64,000 nt of DNA from NCBI GenBank assembly GCA_964022665.1, contig CAXIDF010000013.1, positions 1 through 64,000 on the forward strand, in the 5' to 3' direction. Position 1 is the stretch's first letter; the number at the start of each line of letters is the position of its first letter. The position numbers and the translations under genes were made by a program. The stretch comes from Haliea sp964022665. GTDB taxonomy: Bacteria > Pseudomonadota > Gammaproteobacteria > Pseudomonadales > Halieaceae. The notes under the pieces were generated by a model. It made no database searches, was not told the DNA's origin, and was given only the letters and a program-made list of their open reading frames with translations. This document shows positions 19,730-28,854 of the stretch, piece after piece.

Positions 19730-20680
19730 TCAGACGTTTCGGGCGGGTATGCGCAGCTCGCGGGGCAGTGAGAAGGTGACGTTTTCCGGACGCCCCACCA
19801 GCTCCACCGGAGGGTTCGCACCCAGGGCCTGAAGACCCAGCACGACCTCGTTGACCAGCACTTCCGGCGCCGAGGCACCGGCAGTGACGCCGACCCGCGT
19901 TTGCCCCTGCAACCACTCGGGACGGATGTCATCGGCACTGTCAATGAGGTAGGCCACGGCGCCCATGCGCTCGGCCAGTTCCCGCAAGCGATTGGAATTG
20001 GAACTGTTCGGGGAGCCCACCACCAGCACCAGGTCACACTCCGCCGCCAGTTGTTTCACGGCGTCCTGCCGGTTCTGCGTGGCGTAGCAGATATCGTCCT
20101 TGCGCGGCCCTTGTATTGCGGGAAAGCGCGCACGCAGGGCATCAATGACCCGGGACGTATCATCCACGGAGAGCGTGGTCTGGGTGACGTAATGCAGACG
20201 CTGGGGGTTGCGCACAACCAGCGACGCCACCTGCGCCTCGTCCTCTACCAGATAGATATCACCTCCAGCACTGCGGTCGAACTGCCCCATGGTGCCTTCG
20301 ACCTCCGGGTGACCGCAATGTCCGATGAGGACGCACTCGCTGCCATCATCGCTGTAGCGCGCCACTTCAATATGTACTTTGGTCACCAGCGGACAGGTGG
20401 CATCAAACACGCGCAAACCGCGCACCGCCGCCTCTTTGCGCACCGCCTGCGACACGCCGTGGGCACTGAAGATCACGATGCAATCATCGGGCACCTCGTC
20501 GAGCTCCTCCACGAATATCGCGCCACGGTCACGCAGGTCGTCGACCACGAATCGGTTGTGCACCACCTCGTGGCGCACATAAATCGGCGAGCCGAACATC
20601 TCCAGCGCCCGATTAACGATATCGATAGCACGGTCCACACCCGCGCAAAACCCCCGGGGATTGGCGAGACGAATGTCCAT
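19730..20680 (-). CDS. ispH: 4-hydroxy-3-methylbut-2-enyl diphosphate reductase
   Basis: Last enzyme of the non-mevalonate isoprenoid pathway, a [4Fe-4S] protein that makes IPP and DMAPP. 316 residues, same as E. coli. Cluster cysteines are visible: C12 (ANPRGFCAGVDRAI), the ATCPLVTKVH Cys near 97 and the DICYATQNRQ Cys near 198. Substrate histidines occur in RHEVVHN and GHCGHPE. The start ATG shares one base with the fkpB stop region, so the two are translationally linked. Confidence 0.97.
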   Translation of the reverse strand: MDIRLANPRGFCAGVDRAIDIVNRALEMFGSPIYVRHEVVHNRFVVDDLRDRGAIFVEELDEVPDDCIVIFSAHGVSQAVRKEAAVRGLRVFDATCPLVTKVHIEVARYSDDGSECVLIGHCGHPEVEGTMGQFDRSAGGDIYLVEDEAQVASLVVRNPQRLHYVTQTTLSVDDTSRVIDALRARFPAIQGPRKDDICYATQNRQDAVKQLAAECDLVLVVGSPNSSNSNRLRELAERMGAVAYLIDSADDIRPEWLQGQTRVGVTAGASAPEVLVNEVVLGLQALGANPPVELVGRPENVTFSLPRELRIPARNV

Positions 20681-21135
20681 CAGTGCAACTCGGCCGGCTC
20701 GACCCGGTGTACCTGCACGTCAAACAGAATCGAGCGACCTGCCAGCGGGTGGTTGAAATCCACCGTCACCTCCTCCTCATCGAAAGCCACAATCAGCCCC
20801 GGCAGCTCGCCGCCGGCGGCGTCTGCGAACGAAAATACGAGGCCGATCTCCAGTGCCACATCGTCGTCGAAATGATCGCGAGCCACCGTTTGCACGTTGT
20901 TGTCGTTGGGCTGACCGAAGGCGTCCTCGGGCGACACGGTAAACACATGGCGCTGCCCGGGTTGCATACCCATAAGCACCCGCTCGAAACCGGGTAGCAG
21001 GTTGCCATCACCCACCACGAAACTGACCGGCTCGCCGCCAAAGTTGCTATCCACCTCGGAGCCGTCTTCCAGGCTGACAGAGAAATTCAGGAACACGCGC
21101 GTGCCCTCACCGACCGCTACATCACTGTTTGTCAC
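20680..21135 (-). CDS. fkpB: FKBP-type peptidyl-prolyl isomerase FkpB/SlpA
   Basis: Small FKBP-type prolyl isomerase with an inserted flap domain (SlyD/SlpA family). GTG 21135 overlaps the lspA stop as GTGA and gives 151 residues beginning MTNSDVAVGEGTRVFLNFSV; an open frame to 21390 lies inside lspA and has no similarity. Family features: LEDGSEVDSN, the FKBP core GDGNLLPGFERVLMGMQPG, flap SPEDAFGQPN, and VDFNHPLAGRSILFDVQV. In many gammaproteobacteria it lies between lspA and ispH, as here. Substrate is unknown. Confidence 0.92.
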   Translation of the reverse strand: MTNSDVAVGEGTRVFLNFSVSLEDGSEVDSNFGGEPVSFVVGDGNLLPGFERVLMGMQPGQRHVFTVSPEDAFGQPNDNNVQTVARDHFDDDVALEIGLVFSFADAAGGELPGLIVAFDEEEVTVDFNHPLAGRSILFDVQVHRVEPAELH

Positions 21136-21662
21136 TGGGTTCCTGTCCCTCCGCTTTGCCCCTGGCGCGGCGCCAGGAAGCTGTCGAGAATCATCAGCCC
21201 GGCACCCACGGTAATCGCCGAATCGGCGATATTGAATGCCGGGAAGAATGCACCCGCATAGTGTAGCGAAATAAAGTCCACCACGTGGCCCAGCACTAGG
21301 CGATCCCAGAGGTTGCCAAGCGCGCCGCCGAGAATCAAGGCCAGCGCTGCCGGCAGCAGGCGCTGGCTTGATGGCAGTCGATAAAGCCACACTACCAGCA
21401 CCACGCTGATCACCACTGCAATACCGCTGAAGAAATAGCGCTGCCAGCCCCCGGCATCACTCAGGAAGCTGAAGGCCGCACCCGGGTTGTACTGCAGGGT
21501 GAGGTTGAACCAGCTGGTGACCGGCAGCGGGCGGGCGTAGGTCAGGTACTGCTCCGCCGCAACCTTGGTCAGCTGGTCGAGCACAATAACCAGCAGCGCC
21601 AGCGAATACCACCAGATAACCGGATGTAATTTACGCAAAGTGGCGTTGCTCCCCGGGGCCAT
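21132..21662 (-). CDS. lspA: lipoprotein signal peptidase (signal peptidase II)
   Basis: Inner-membrane aspartyl protease that removes signal peptides from prolipoproteins. From ATG 21662 the protein has 176 residues and four membrane helices. Conserved blocks: LDQLTKV, NPGAAFSFLSDAGGWQR, GGALGNLWDRLVLGHVVDF (first catalytic Asp) and FNIADSAITVG (second). The start overlaps the end of ileS by 32 bases; TTG 21638 is an alternative with 8 bases of overlap. The frame upstream to 21767 lies inside ileS. Confidence 0.94.
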   Translation of the reverse strand: MAPGSNATLRKLHPVIWWYSLALLVIVLDQLTKVAAEQYLTYARPLPVTSWFNLTLQYNPGAAFSFLSDAGGWQRYFFSGIAVVISVVLVVWLYRLPSSQRLLPAALALILGGALGNLWDRLVLGHVVDFISLHYAGAFFPAFNIADSAITVGAGLMILDSFLAPRQGQSGGTGTQ

Positions 21663-24435
21663 CAACATTGTCGACGCAGCGACCACACAAAGTGGGATGA
21701 CCGCTGTGCTGTCCCACATCATCGCGGCGGTGCCAGCAGCGCTCGCACTTCTCTGCTTCGCTGACATGCACCTGCAAACGCAGCTCGGTCAGCTCGGATG
21801 CCGCAGCCGTGGCGGGGGCGTCTTCCAATGCCGCCAGCGAGGCGCCCGAGGTGATGAGCACAAAGCGCAACTCATCCTGCAGGCTTTCCAGCAGTGTCCG
21901 CAAGGGCGCGGCAACGTAAAGTGTCACCTCGGTGTCCAGGGAGCCGCGCACCAGGCCGGCGGCGCGCTGCACTTCAATTTCGCGGTTCACGGCGGTGCGT
22001 ACCGCCATAACCTGTTGCCAGTAGGCGGCGCCCATGCCCTCATTATCGTCGAGCTGTTCGAGGCCGCGGTACCATTCGCCGAGAAACACCGACTCGGGGC
22101 GCTCACCGGGCAGATTTTCCCAGATTTCCTCGGCTGTGAAGCTGAGAATCGGCGCGACCCAGCGCACCAGCGCCTCCGCAATGTGATAGAGCGCCGTCTG
22201 TGCCGAACGCCGCGCGCGGCTGTCCGCCTGCGTGGTGTATTGACGATCCTTGATGACGTCCAGGTAAAAGCCGCCCAGGTCATTGCTGCAGAAATTGTGC
22301 AGCTTCTGGTAGATCACGTGAAACTGGTAGCTGTCGTAAGCCGCCTCGATTTCCACCTGCAGACGCGCCGCGCGGTCGATTACCCAGCGGTCCAGAGCGA
22401 TCAACTCGGCGAGCGGCAGTGCATGTTCAGCGGGTTCAAAACCGTTCAGGTTGGAGAGCAGGAAACGCGCAGTATTGCGAATACGGCGATAGGAATCCGC
22501 CGTGCGCTTGAAAATCTCATCCGACACCGTCAATTCGCCACGGTAATCGGTGGCGGCAACCCACAGGCGCAGGATATCCGCACCCAGGTCGTTCATGACT
22601 GTATTGGGCGCGATAACGTTGCCCAACGACTTGGACATCTTGCGCCCCTGGGCATCTACCGTGAATCCGTGCGTCAGCACCTGACGGTAGGGCGCCTCAC
22701 CGAACGCGGCGATGCTGGTGAGTAGCGAGGACTGAAACCAGCCCCGATGCTGGTCCGAGCCTTCCAGATACAAGTCTGCTGGCGCCCGCAGGCCCTCGCG
22801 CCGACGCAGAACACAGGCGTGGGTCACACCGGAATCGAACCAGACGTCCAGGGTGTCGGTCACCTTGTCGTAATCTTGTGCCTCACTGCCCAGCAGTTCC
22901 CCGGGCTCGAGATCGAACCAGGCCTCAATACCACGCTGTTCAATGCGCTGGGCAACTGCCTCAATCAGCTCCGCGGTGCGCGGGTGCAGGTCGCCGGTTT
23001 CCCGATGTACAAACAGGGTGATGGGCGAGCCCCAGGTGCGCTGGCGCGAAATGCACCAGTCGGGACGCTGCGCCAGCATGGAGTCAATACGCGCCTTGCC
23101 CCACTCCGGCACCCACTGCACCTGCTCAACCGCCGCCAGGGCACCGCCGAGCAGACCGTTCTGCTGCATGCTGACGAACCACTGGGGCGTGGCACGGAAA
23201 ATGATGGGCGTCTTGTGCCGCCAGCAGTGTGGGTAGGAGTGATCGTAACCCTCACTGTGCAGGAGCACGCCGCGTTCACGCAACAACTCCAGCATGGGCT
23301 GGTCGATCTTGAATACGTGCTGGCCGGCAAAACACGCCGTATCCGGCAGGTACACGCCATTGCCCGCGACCGGGTTGTACACGGCCAGTCCGTAGGCCTG
23401 ACCCACCACAAAGTCGTCCTGACCATGGGCCGGTGCCGTGTGCACGGCGCCCGTGCCCGCTTCCGTGGTGACATGGTCACCCAGCACAACAGGAACATCG
23501 CGCGACTGGTAACAGTGCTGCAGCCGCTGGTGTTCCAGTGCCTGTCCTTTGCAGCGGCCGAGCACCGTCACCCCGTCGAGGCCGTAGCGCGCCGCCACGG
23601 TGGCGGCCAGCTCCTCTGCCACCACCAGCGCGCGCCCGTTACCGGCCAGCAGGACATAATCGAGGTTGGGGTGGAGACAGACCGCCATGTTGGCCGGCAG
23701 CGTCCAGGGGGTTGTGGTCCAGATCGGGACCGCGATCTCCCCGCTATAATCGCTGCCGCAGGCCTGCGCGATAGACGCAGGGTCGAGCGCGACGAACGCG
23801 ACATCAACGGCCGTCGAGCGCTTGTCCTGGTACTCGACCTCCGCCTCCGCGAGCGCAGAGCCGCAATCCAGGCACCAGTGCACGGGCTTGAAGCCCTTGT
23901 GCAGGTGGCCGTTGTCGATAATGCGGCCCAGCGTGCGCACGATGTCGGCTTCAAACTGGAAATCCATGGTCAGGTAGGGATTTTCCCAGTCGCCCACCAC
24001 GCCCATGCGGATGAAATCCTGACGCTGGCGATCCACCTGCCCGGCGGCATAGGTGCGGCACTTCTGGCGAAACTCGGCCGCCGAGACCTTCACCCCAGGC
24101 TTGCCGACTTTCTTTTCCACATTGAGTTCGATGGGCAGGCCGTGACAGTCCCAGCCGGGCACGTAGGGGGCATCGAAACCCGCCAGCGAGCGCGACTTGA
24201 CGATGATGTCCTTCAGCACCTTGTTGACCGCGTGCCCCAGGTGCAGGTCACCGTTGGCATAGGGCGGGCCATCGTGGAGGATGAATAGCGGGCGCCCGGC
24301 ACGCGCGGCGCGGATCTTGCCGTACAGGCCGCTCTCCTGCCACTGGCGAATGCGCTGTGGTTCACGCTGGGCGAGGCTCGCCTTCATCGGAAACCCGGTC
24401 TGCGGCAGGTTCAGCGTGTCCTTGTAGTTACTCAT
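21631..24435 (-). CDS. ileS: isoleucyl-tRNA synthetase
   Basis: Class I aminoacyl-tRNA synthetase charging tRNA-Ile. 934 residues (E. coli 938). HIGH-type motif HLGH (65-68), editing domain with TTPWTLPANMAVCLHP, WCISRQRTWG, the KMSKS loop RKMSKSLGN near 600, and a C-terminal zinc finger CERCWHR ... CGRC. All expected parts are present, so it is the ordinary mupirocin-sensitive bacterial type (IleS1). ribF lies 27 bases upstream and lspA overlaps downstream. Confidence 0.98.
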   Translation of the reverse strand: MSNYKDTLNLPQTGFPMKASLAQREPQRIRQWQESGLYGKIRAARAGRPLFILHDGPPYANGDLHLGHAVNKVLKDIIVKSRSLAGFDAPYVPGWDCHGLPIELNVEKKVGKPGVKVSAAEFRQKCRTYAAGQVDRQRQDFIRMGVVGDWENPYLTMDFQFEADIVRTLGRIIDNGHLHKGFKPVHWCLDCGSALAEAEVEYQDKRSTAVDVAFVALDPASIAQACGSDYSGEIAVPIWTTTPWTLPANMAVCLHPNLDYVLLAGNGRALVVAEELAATVAARYGLDGVTVLGRCKGQALEHQRLQHCYQSRDVPVVLGDHVTTEAGTGAVHTAPAHGQDDFVVGQAYGLAVYNPVAGNGVYLPDTACFAGQHVFKIDQPMLELLRERGVLLHSEGYDHSYPHCWRHKTPIIFRATPQWFVSMQQNGLLGGALAAVEQVQWVPEWGKARIDSMLAQRPDWCISRQRTWGSPITLFVHRETGDLHPRTAELIEAVAQRIEQRGIEAWFDLEPGELLGSEAQDYDKVTDTLDVWFDSGVTHACVLRRREGLRAPADLYLEGSDQHRGWFQSSLLTSIAAFGEAPYRQVLTHGFTVDAQGRKMSKSLGNVIAPNTVMNDLGADILRLWVAATDYRGELTVSDEIFKRTADSYRRIRNTARFLLSNLNGFEPAEHALPLAELIALDRWVIDRAARLQVEIEAAYDSYQFHVIYQKLHNFCSNDLGGFYLDVIKDRQYTTQADSRARRSAQTALYHIAEALVRWVAPILSFTAEEIWENLPGERPESVFLGEWYRGLEQLDDNEGMGAAYWQQVMAVRTAVNREIEVQRAAGLVRGSLDTEVTLYVAAPLRTLLESLQDELRFVLITSGASLAALEDAPATAAASELTELRLQVHVSEAEKCERCWHRRDDVGQHSGHPTLCGRCVDNVDGPGEQRHFA

Positions 24436-24462
24436 GCAAGCTCTAGTCCCGTATCTGTCGGT

Positions 24463-25425
24463 TCAGCCCACGCCATCTGGCGCAGGGCTGCTCATATGTT
24501 GTTCCAGCCACGCCCTGGCGGCATCAGCATCCTGCCCAATCTGCTCCCGCAGCAGCTCGATCGAGTCGAACTTGCGCTCCTCCCGCAGCTTGTGCAGAAA
24601 CGTCACCTCCAGGTGTCGGCCATACAGCTGTGGGCTCCCCTGCAGTACGTGCACCTCGAGGTTGGCCTGTATGCTGTCTCCCACAGTGGGCCGCGTGCCG
24701 ACATTCGCCACCGCAGGCGCACTCTCCAGACCAGCGCCGGTGACCGTCACCGCATAGACGCCGGAGAGGGGCGAGCGCAAGCGGTGCAACTGCAGGTTTG
24801 CCGTTGGGAAACCCAACTCGCGCCCCAGTTGCCGGCCGTAGATCACCTTGCCACTCATGCGGTAGGGCCGGCTGAGCAACCGCTCCGCCAATCTGAAGTC
24901 GCCGTCCGCAAGCGCCTTGCGGATGCGTGTACTGCTGACTCGCTCGTCGCCCAGCTCACAGGTCTCGGTTGCGCTGGCCTCGTAGCCGTAGCGCCGCCCC
25001 TGGGACTTGATGAAGGCGTAATCGCCCTGCCGGTCGTTGCCGAAGCGGAAGTCATCGCCAAGCACAACATGCTGCACACCCAGCCCCTGTACGAACACCT
25101 CGTCGACAAAGGCCTGGGCCGACATTCTGCGCAGGCTGGGCGTGAAGCGAATACGCAACACCCGGTCCACACCGAGGCGCTCCAGTGCACAAAACTTCTC
25201 CCGGAAGCTCATGATGCGGGCGGGCGCCTCCAGCGGCGCGAAATACTCGCGCGGCAACGGTTCGAACACAATTACCGTTGCCGGCAGCCCCAGCTCCTCC
25301 GCCTTGGCCTGCAGCTTGCGTATAACGGCCTGGTGGCCGAGATGCACCCCATCAAAAGCGCCGATGGTCGCAACGCAGGGGCGGTGTTGCGGCCCCAGGT
25401 TATGCAGGCCTCTGATCAGCTCCAT
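24463..25425 (-). CDS. ribF: bifunctional riboflavin kinase / FAD synthetase
   Basis: Makes FMN and then FAD. From ATG 25425 (MELIRGLHNLGPQHRPCVAT) the protein has 320 residues, matching the start of E. coli RibF; a TTG at 25452 would add nine residues. The N-terminal nucleotidyltransferase has TIGAFDGVHLGHQAV (HxGH) and SSTRIRKALADGDF; the C-terminal kinase has GRQLGRELGFPTANL and GVYAV. Located directly before ileS in a conserved order. Confidence 0.96.
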   Translation of the reverse strand: MELIRGLHNLGPQHRPCVATIGAFDGVHLGHQAVIRKLQAKAEELGLPATVIVFEPLPREYFAPLEAPARIMSFREKFCALERLGVDRVLRIRFTPSLRRMSAQAFVDEVFVQGLGVQHVVLGDDFRFGNDRQGDYAFIKSQGRRYGYEASATETCELGDERVSSTRIRKALADGDFRLAERLLSRPYRMSGKVIYGRQLGRELGFPTANLQLHRLRSPLSGVYAVTVTGAGLESAPAVANVGTRPTVGDSIQANLEVHVLQGSPQLYGRHLEVTFLHKLREERKFDSIELLREQIGQDADAARAWLEQHMSSPAPDGVG

Positions 25426-25516
25426 GAGGTCGGGCTTACTCTGTGAAAGCAAACGCAGGAGTATAGCGAAAAGTGCCGCCCTAGCCTATGCCGGGCGGTG
25501 CTGCGCTCCCCGGCGC

Positions 25517-27118
25517 TCAGCTGCTTGCAGGCGGCGTGCGCAGGTGATGCAAACGCGTGCCCAGCAGAAAATGCACCAGAAGATATGTCGCGCCACCGAC
25601 GCCGCAGACCAAGGCGAGACGCCCCACCCTCACGGGCAAAGCCCACTGCAGCCAGCTCTCCACGGGCGGACTGAGCAGGACAAGCGCACCCACCATCGCA
25701 GCGGTGGCGAGCAGCAGGCGGCCGGCGTAGACACCCCAACCGGGCTGCAGCTGCAATACGCCGGCGCGCAGCAACCCGCGCAGCAACAGACCCGCATTCA
25801 GGTAGGCGGCCACACTGGTGGCCAGGGCAAGGCCCACGTGCCCGGCATCGAACCAGAACATCAGCGGCAACACAAACAACAGGTTAAGCACCATGTTGGC
25901 GGCCATGGCAATGATGCCAAACCGCACCGGCGTGGCGGTGTCCTGGCGCGCAAAGTACCCCGGCGCCAGCACCTTGATCAGCATGAATGCGGCAAGCCCA
26001 AGGCTGTAGGCCGTCAGGCTCAGCGCCGACATCGCCACGTCCTGGGGCCTGAACTCCCCATACTGGAACAGTGTCACCAGAATCGGCTGCGCCAGCACCG
26101 CCAGCGCCACCGCCGCCGGCACGGCGATCAGCAGCACGGAGCGTACCGCCCAGTCCAGTGTCAGCCCGAACTCGCGCATCCTCGACCCCGCGCGGTGCGC
26201 GGACAGGCTGGGCAGAATCACCGTGGCAATGGCAATACCGAATACACCCAGCGGCAGCTCCATCAGGCGGTCCGAGTAATACAACCAGGATACGCTGCCG
26301 GTAGGCAGAAAAGAGGCCAGCACCGTATCCAGCAGCAGGTTGATCTGGCTGACGGACACACCGAACAGTGCCGGCACCATCAGCTTGAGAATGCGCCGCA
26401 CCCCCGGGTGGCGCGTGTCCCAGCGCGGCCGCGGCACCAGGTCAAGCCGATACAAAAACGGCAGTTGAAAGAGCAACTGCACCACACCCGCCAGCGCCAC
26501 CCCCCAGGCCAGCGCAAACACCGGTTCATCCAGCTGCGGGGCAGCAATCAGCGCCGCGCCAATCAGGGACAGGTTGAGAAATACCGGCGTCAGGGCCGGC
26601 ACGGCGAAGCGACCGTAGCTATTGAGGATGGCGCCGCAAAAACCGGTCATGGAGATGAGCAGCAAATACGGAAAAGTGATGCGGATCATCTGCGCCGTGA
26701 GGTCGAATTTGCCCGCGTCGGCGACAAAACCCGGCGCGAACACCATGGCCACCAGCGGTGCTGCCAGCATGGCCAGTGCGGTGACCACCAACAAGGTGCC
26801 ACCCAACACCCCGGCCACGCGGTCTACCAGTGCTCGCACCGCCGCCACGCTGCCGTCCTCGCGGTAGTCGGCGAGCACCGGCACGAAAGCCTGCGCAAAG
26901 GCACCCTCGGCAAACAAGCGGCGCAGGAAGTTGGGAATCTTGAAGGCCACAAAGAAAGCGTCGGCGTTGGCACTGGCGCCCACCACGGCCGCCATCACCA
27001 CATCGCGCAACAAACCGAGCACACGCGAGAGCAGCGTCATGCTGCCCACCACAGCACTGGAGCGCAGCAGCCCGGGCGCAGCGGGTTCCGGCGTAGCGGG
27101 TGGAGTGGGCGACGTCAC
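25517..27118 (-). CDS. murJ: lipid II flippase MurJ
   Basis: Inner-membrane flippase that moves the peptidoglycan precursor lipid II to the periplasm. I start at GTG 27118 (MTSPTPPATPEP, 533 residues), 13 bases after the nudix stop; longer frames are inside that gene. About 14 hydrophobic segments. Family signature LLRSSAVVGSMTLLSRVLGLLRDVV then ADAFFVAFKIPNFLRRLFAEGAFAQAFVPV, matching MurJ residues essential in E. coli (Arg in the first loop, Arg in PNFLRRLFAEG). In many relatives rpsT lies beside murJ; it does not here. Confidence 0.95.
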   Translation of the reverse strand: MTSPTPPATPEPAAPGLLRSSAVVGSMTLLSRVLGLLRDVVMAAVVGASANADAFFVAFKIPNFLRRLFAEGAFAQAFVPVLADYREDGSVAAVRALVDRVAGVLGGTLLVVTALAMLAAPLVAMVFAPGFVADAGKFDLTAQMIRITFPYLLLISMTGFCGAILNSYGRFAVPALTPVFLNLSLIGAALIAAPQLDEPVFALAWGVALAGVVQLLFQLPFLYRLDLVPRPRWDTRHPGVRRILKLMVPALFGVSVSQINLLLDTVLASFLPTGSVSWLYYSDRLMELPLGVFGIAIATVILPSLSAHRAGSRMREFGLTLDWAVRSVLLIAVPAAVALAVLAQPILVTLFQYGEFRPQDVAMSALSLTAYSLGLAAFMLIKVLAPGYFARQDTATPVRFGIIAMAANMVLNLLFVLPLMFWFDAGHVGLALATSVAAYLNAGLLLRGLLRAGVLQLQPGWGVYAGRLLLATAAMVGALVLLSPPVESWLQWALPVRVGRLALVCGVGGATYLLVHFLLGTRLHHLRTPPASS

Positions 27119-27131
27119 GGCACGCCGGCCA

Positions 27132-27752
27132 TCAGGAAAGCCAGCGTTGCCGCAGCGACTCGCCCTGCAACTGCAGCCATTGCAGGGCAATCAGCGTGTG
27201 GCCATTGGGCACGCGGTCCGCCGCGAGCAGCGCCAGTGCCTCGCCGCGGGGAATACGGTGCACCAAAATATCCTCACCCTCATCACGGGCACCGTGCACG
27301 GCACCGGCGTCCGCCGCCGTGACGCGGCCACAGAACAGCCGGACGTGCTCGGAACAGGCGCCAGCACTGGGATAATAGCTGGCGATGGGAAGCAGTTCTG
27401 CCAGCTCACAGGCCGCTTCTTCCGCGGCTTCGCGATGAGCGACCTCCGCATCCGTTTCGCCAGCCTCAACAACACCGGCGATGACTTCCAGCATCCAGGG
27501 GCTGTGCGCATCGCGCAGCGCACCGGGGCGAAACTGCTCTATGAGAATGACGCAGTCAGTTTCCGGTTCATAAGGCAGCACGGCCACGGCATCGCCGCGC
27601 TCAAACACCTCGCGCACCAGCGGTTCGCTCCAGCCGCCGGTGAACAGCCGGTGCTGCAGGGTGAGGCGGCGCACGGAAAAATGCCCGCTGAAGGCCGCCT
27701 CGCTCTGCAATACACGTGCGGCGGCGCCGGAGAAGGCCAACTCAAAGGCCAT
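27132..27752 (-). CDS. nudF: ADP-ribose pyrophosphatase-like Nudix hydrolase
   Basis: Nudix hydrolase most like ADP-ribose diphosphatase (NudF): the family segments VLIEQFRPGA and MLEVIAGVVEAGE precede the Nudix box, and YYPSAGACSEHVRLFCG follows, as in NudF. The Nudix box (residues 93-115) reads G-x5-E-x7-REAAEEAA; the metal-binding REXXEE is intact but the usual Gly near the end is Ala. 206 residues. Start ATG 27752 overlaps the end of pyrB by 11 bases, and murJ follows after 13 bases. Confidence 0.85.
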   Translation of the reverse strand: MAFELAFSGAAARVLQSEAAFSGHFSVRRLTLQHRLFTGGWSEPLVREVFERGDAVAVLPYEPETDCVILIEQFRPGALRDAHSPWMLEVIAGVVEAGETDAEVAHREAAEEAACELAELLPIASYYPSAGACSEHVRLFCGRVTAADAGAVHGARDEGEDILVHRIPRGEALALLAADRVPNGHTLIALQWLQLQGESLRQRWLS

Positions 27753-28764
27753 CGAAACGCCCGCCGGTGTACCAGTTCACGTCGCGCGCGTGCTTATGCA
27801 CCTGCTCCACAACATCCAGCACCAGGGTAAACAGCGCCATACGCACCAACACGCCGTTGTCTGTCTGGCGGAAAATGGCGAGGTTCGGGTTATCGTTCAG
27901 GTCATCGTCCAGCTCCCGCGCCGTCACTCGTGAGTCGCGCGGCAGCGGGTGCATGATCACCGTGTTGGGTTCGCAGTGCTCGGTGTAAATGCTCTGGTTG
28001 AGACGGAACCGGCCGCGGTAGAGGTCCGCCTCCTGCTGGGAGCTGAAACGCTCCTCCTGAATACGCGTGGAATACACGATATCGACATGTCGAATGCTGG
28101 TTTCCAGCGCCTCGGACTCCAGCACCTCGTGACCGGATGCGCGCAATTGCTCCACAATCGCTCCCGGCATACGCAACTCGCTGGGGGACACCAGCACTAC
28201 CTGAACGCCATTGAACAGGCACAGCAGCTTGCACAGCGAGTGCACGGTACGCCCGTGGCGCAGATCACCGACCATGGCAATACGCAGCCGGTCGACATCA
28301 CGGCCGCGCGCCGCCAGTTCCTTGCGAATGGTGTACAGGTCGAGCAGCGCCTGCGTGGGGTGCTCGTTACTGCCGTCACCCCCATTGATTACCGGTACAC
28401 GACTGGCGGCCGCAAACTCGGCGACCGAGCCCTCCTGTGGGTGGCGCATGGCGATGACGTCGGAGTAGCCACTGAGCACGCGTGCGGTATCGTAGAGCGA
28501 TTCGCCCTTGGCGATGGCCGACTGTTCGAAGCCCGTGGTTTCGCGCACTTCACCACCCAGCAAGTTGAACGCGCTACCGAAGCTAACTCGCGTGCGGGTG
28601 CTGGGCTCGAAGAACATGGAACCCAGAATAGCGCCATCGAGCACCCGGGTAACGCGCCGGCGGTGGGCGTAAGGCTCCATGCTGTCTGCCACGGCGAATA
28701 CCCGTTCCACGTCGGGGCGCTCAAACTGGGCGATGGAGAGGATATGACTACCGGCAAACTGCAC
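27742..28764 (-). CDS. pyrB: aspartate carbamoyltransferase, catalytic chain
   Basis: Second step of pyrimidine synthesis (carbamoyl phosphate plus aspartate). 340 residues, a little longer than E. coli PyrB (311). Carbamoyl-phosphate site FFEPSTRTRVSF (STRTR at 55-59), the aspartate/carbamoyl motif GGDGSNEHPTQALLDLYT, and MHPLPRDSR in the 240s loop region. No pyrI or pyrC-like gene adjoins it, so it may work as a stand-alone trimer or with a partner elsewhere. Start ATG 28764 lies 90 bases after the sbcB stop; it heads the run nudF-murJ-ribF-ileS. Confidence 0.93.
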   Translation of the reverse strand: MQFAGSHILSIAQFERPDVERVFAVADSMEPYAHRRRVTRVLDGAILGSMFFEPSTRTRVSFGSAFNLLGGEVRETTGFEQSAIAKGESLYDTARVLSGYSDVIAMRHPQEGSVAEFAAASRVPVINGGDGSNEHPTQALLDLYTIRKELAARGRDVDRLRIAMVGDLRHGRTVHSLCKLLCLFNGVQVVLVSPSELRMPGAIVEQLRASGHEVLESEALETSIRHVDIVYSTRIQEERFSSQQEADLYRGRFRLNQSIYTEHCEPNTVIMHPLPRDSRVTARELDDDLNDNPNLAIFRQTDNGVLVRMALFTLVLDVVEQVHKHARDVNWYTGGRFDGL

Positions 28765-28854
28765 GCAAACACTCCCGAATCTGGCAAAGCGCGGTACCTC
28801 GCGCTCGCGCGCCGCTATTATACGGCCTGCGCTGGCCGCTTGCCCATGGCCCGT

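Noticed and set aside
25037..27322. 761-residue open frame on the plus strand across ribF and murJ
   Set aside because: It is antisense to two well-recognised genes, rich in Arg, Gln and His, and shows no domain; typical shadow in high-GC DNA.
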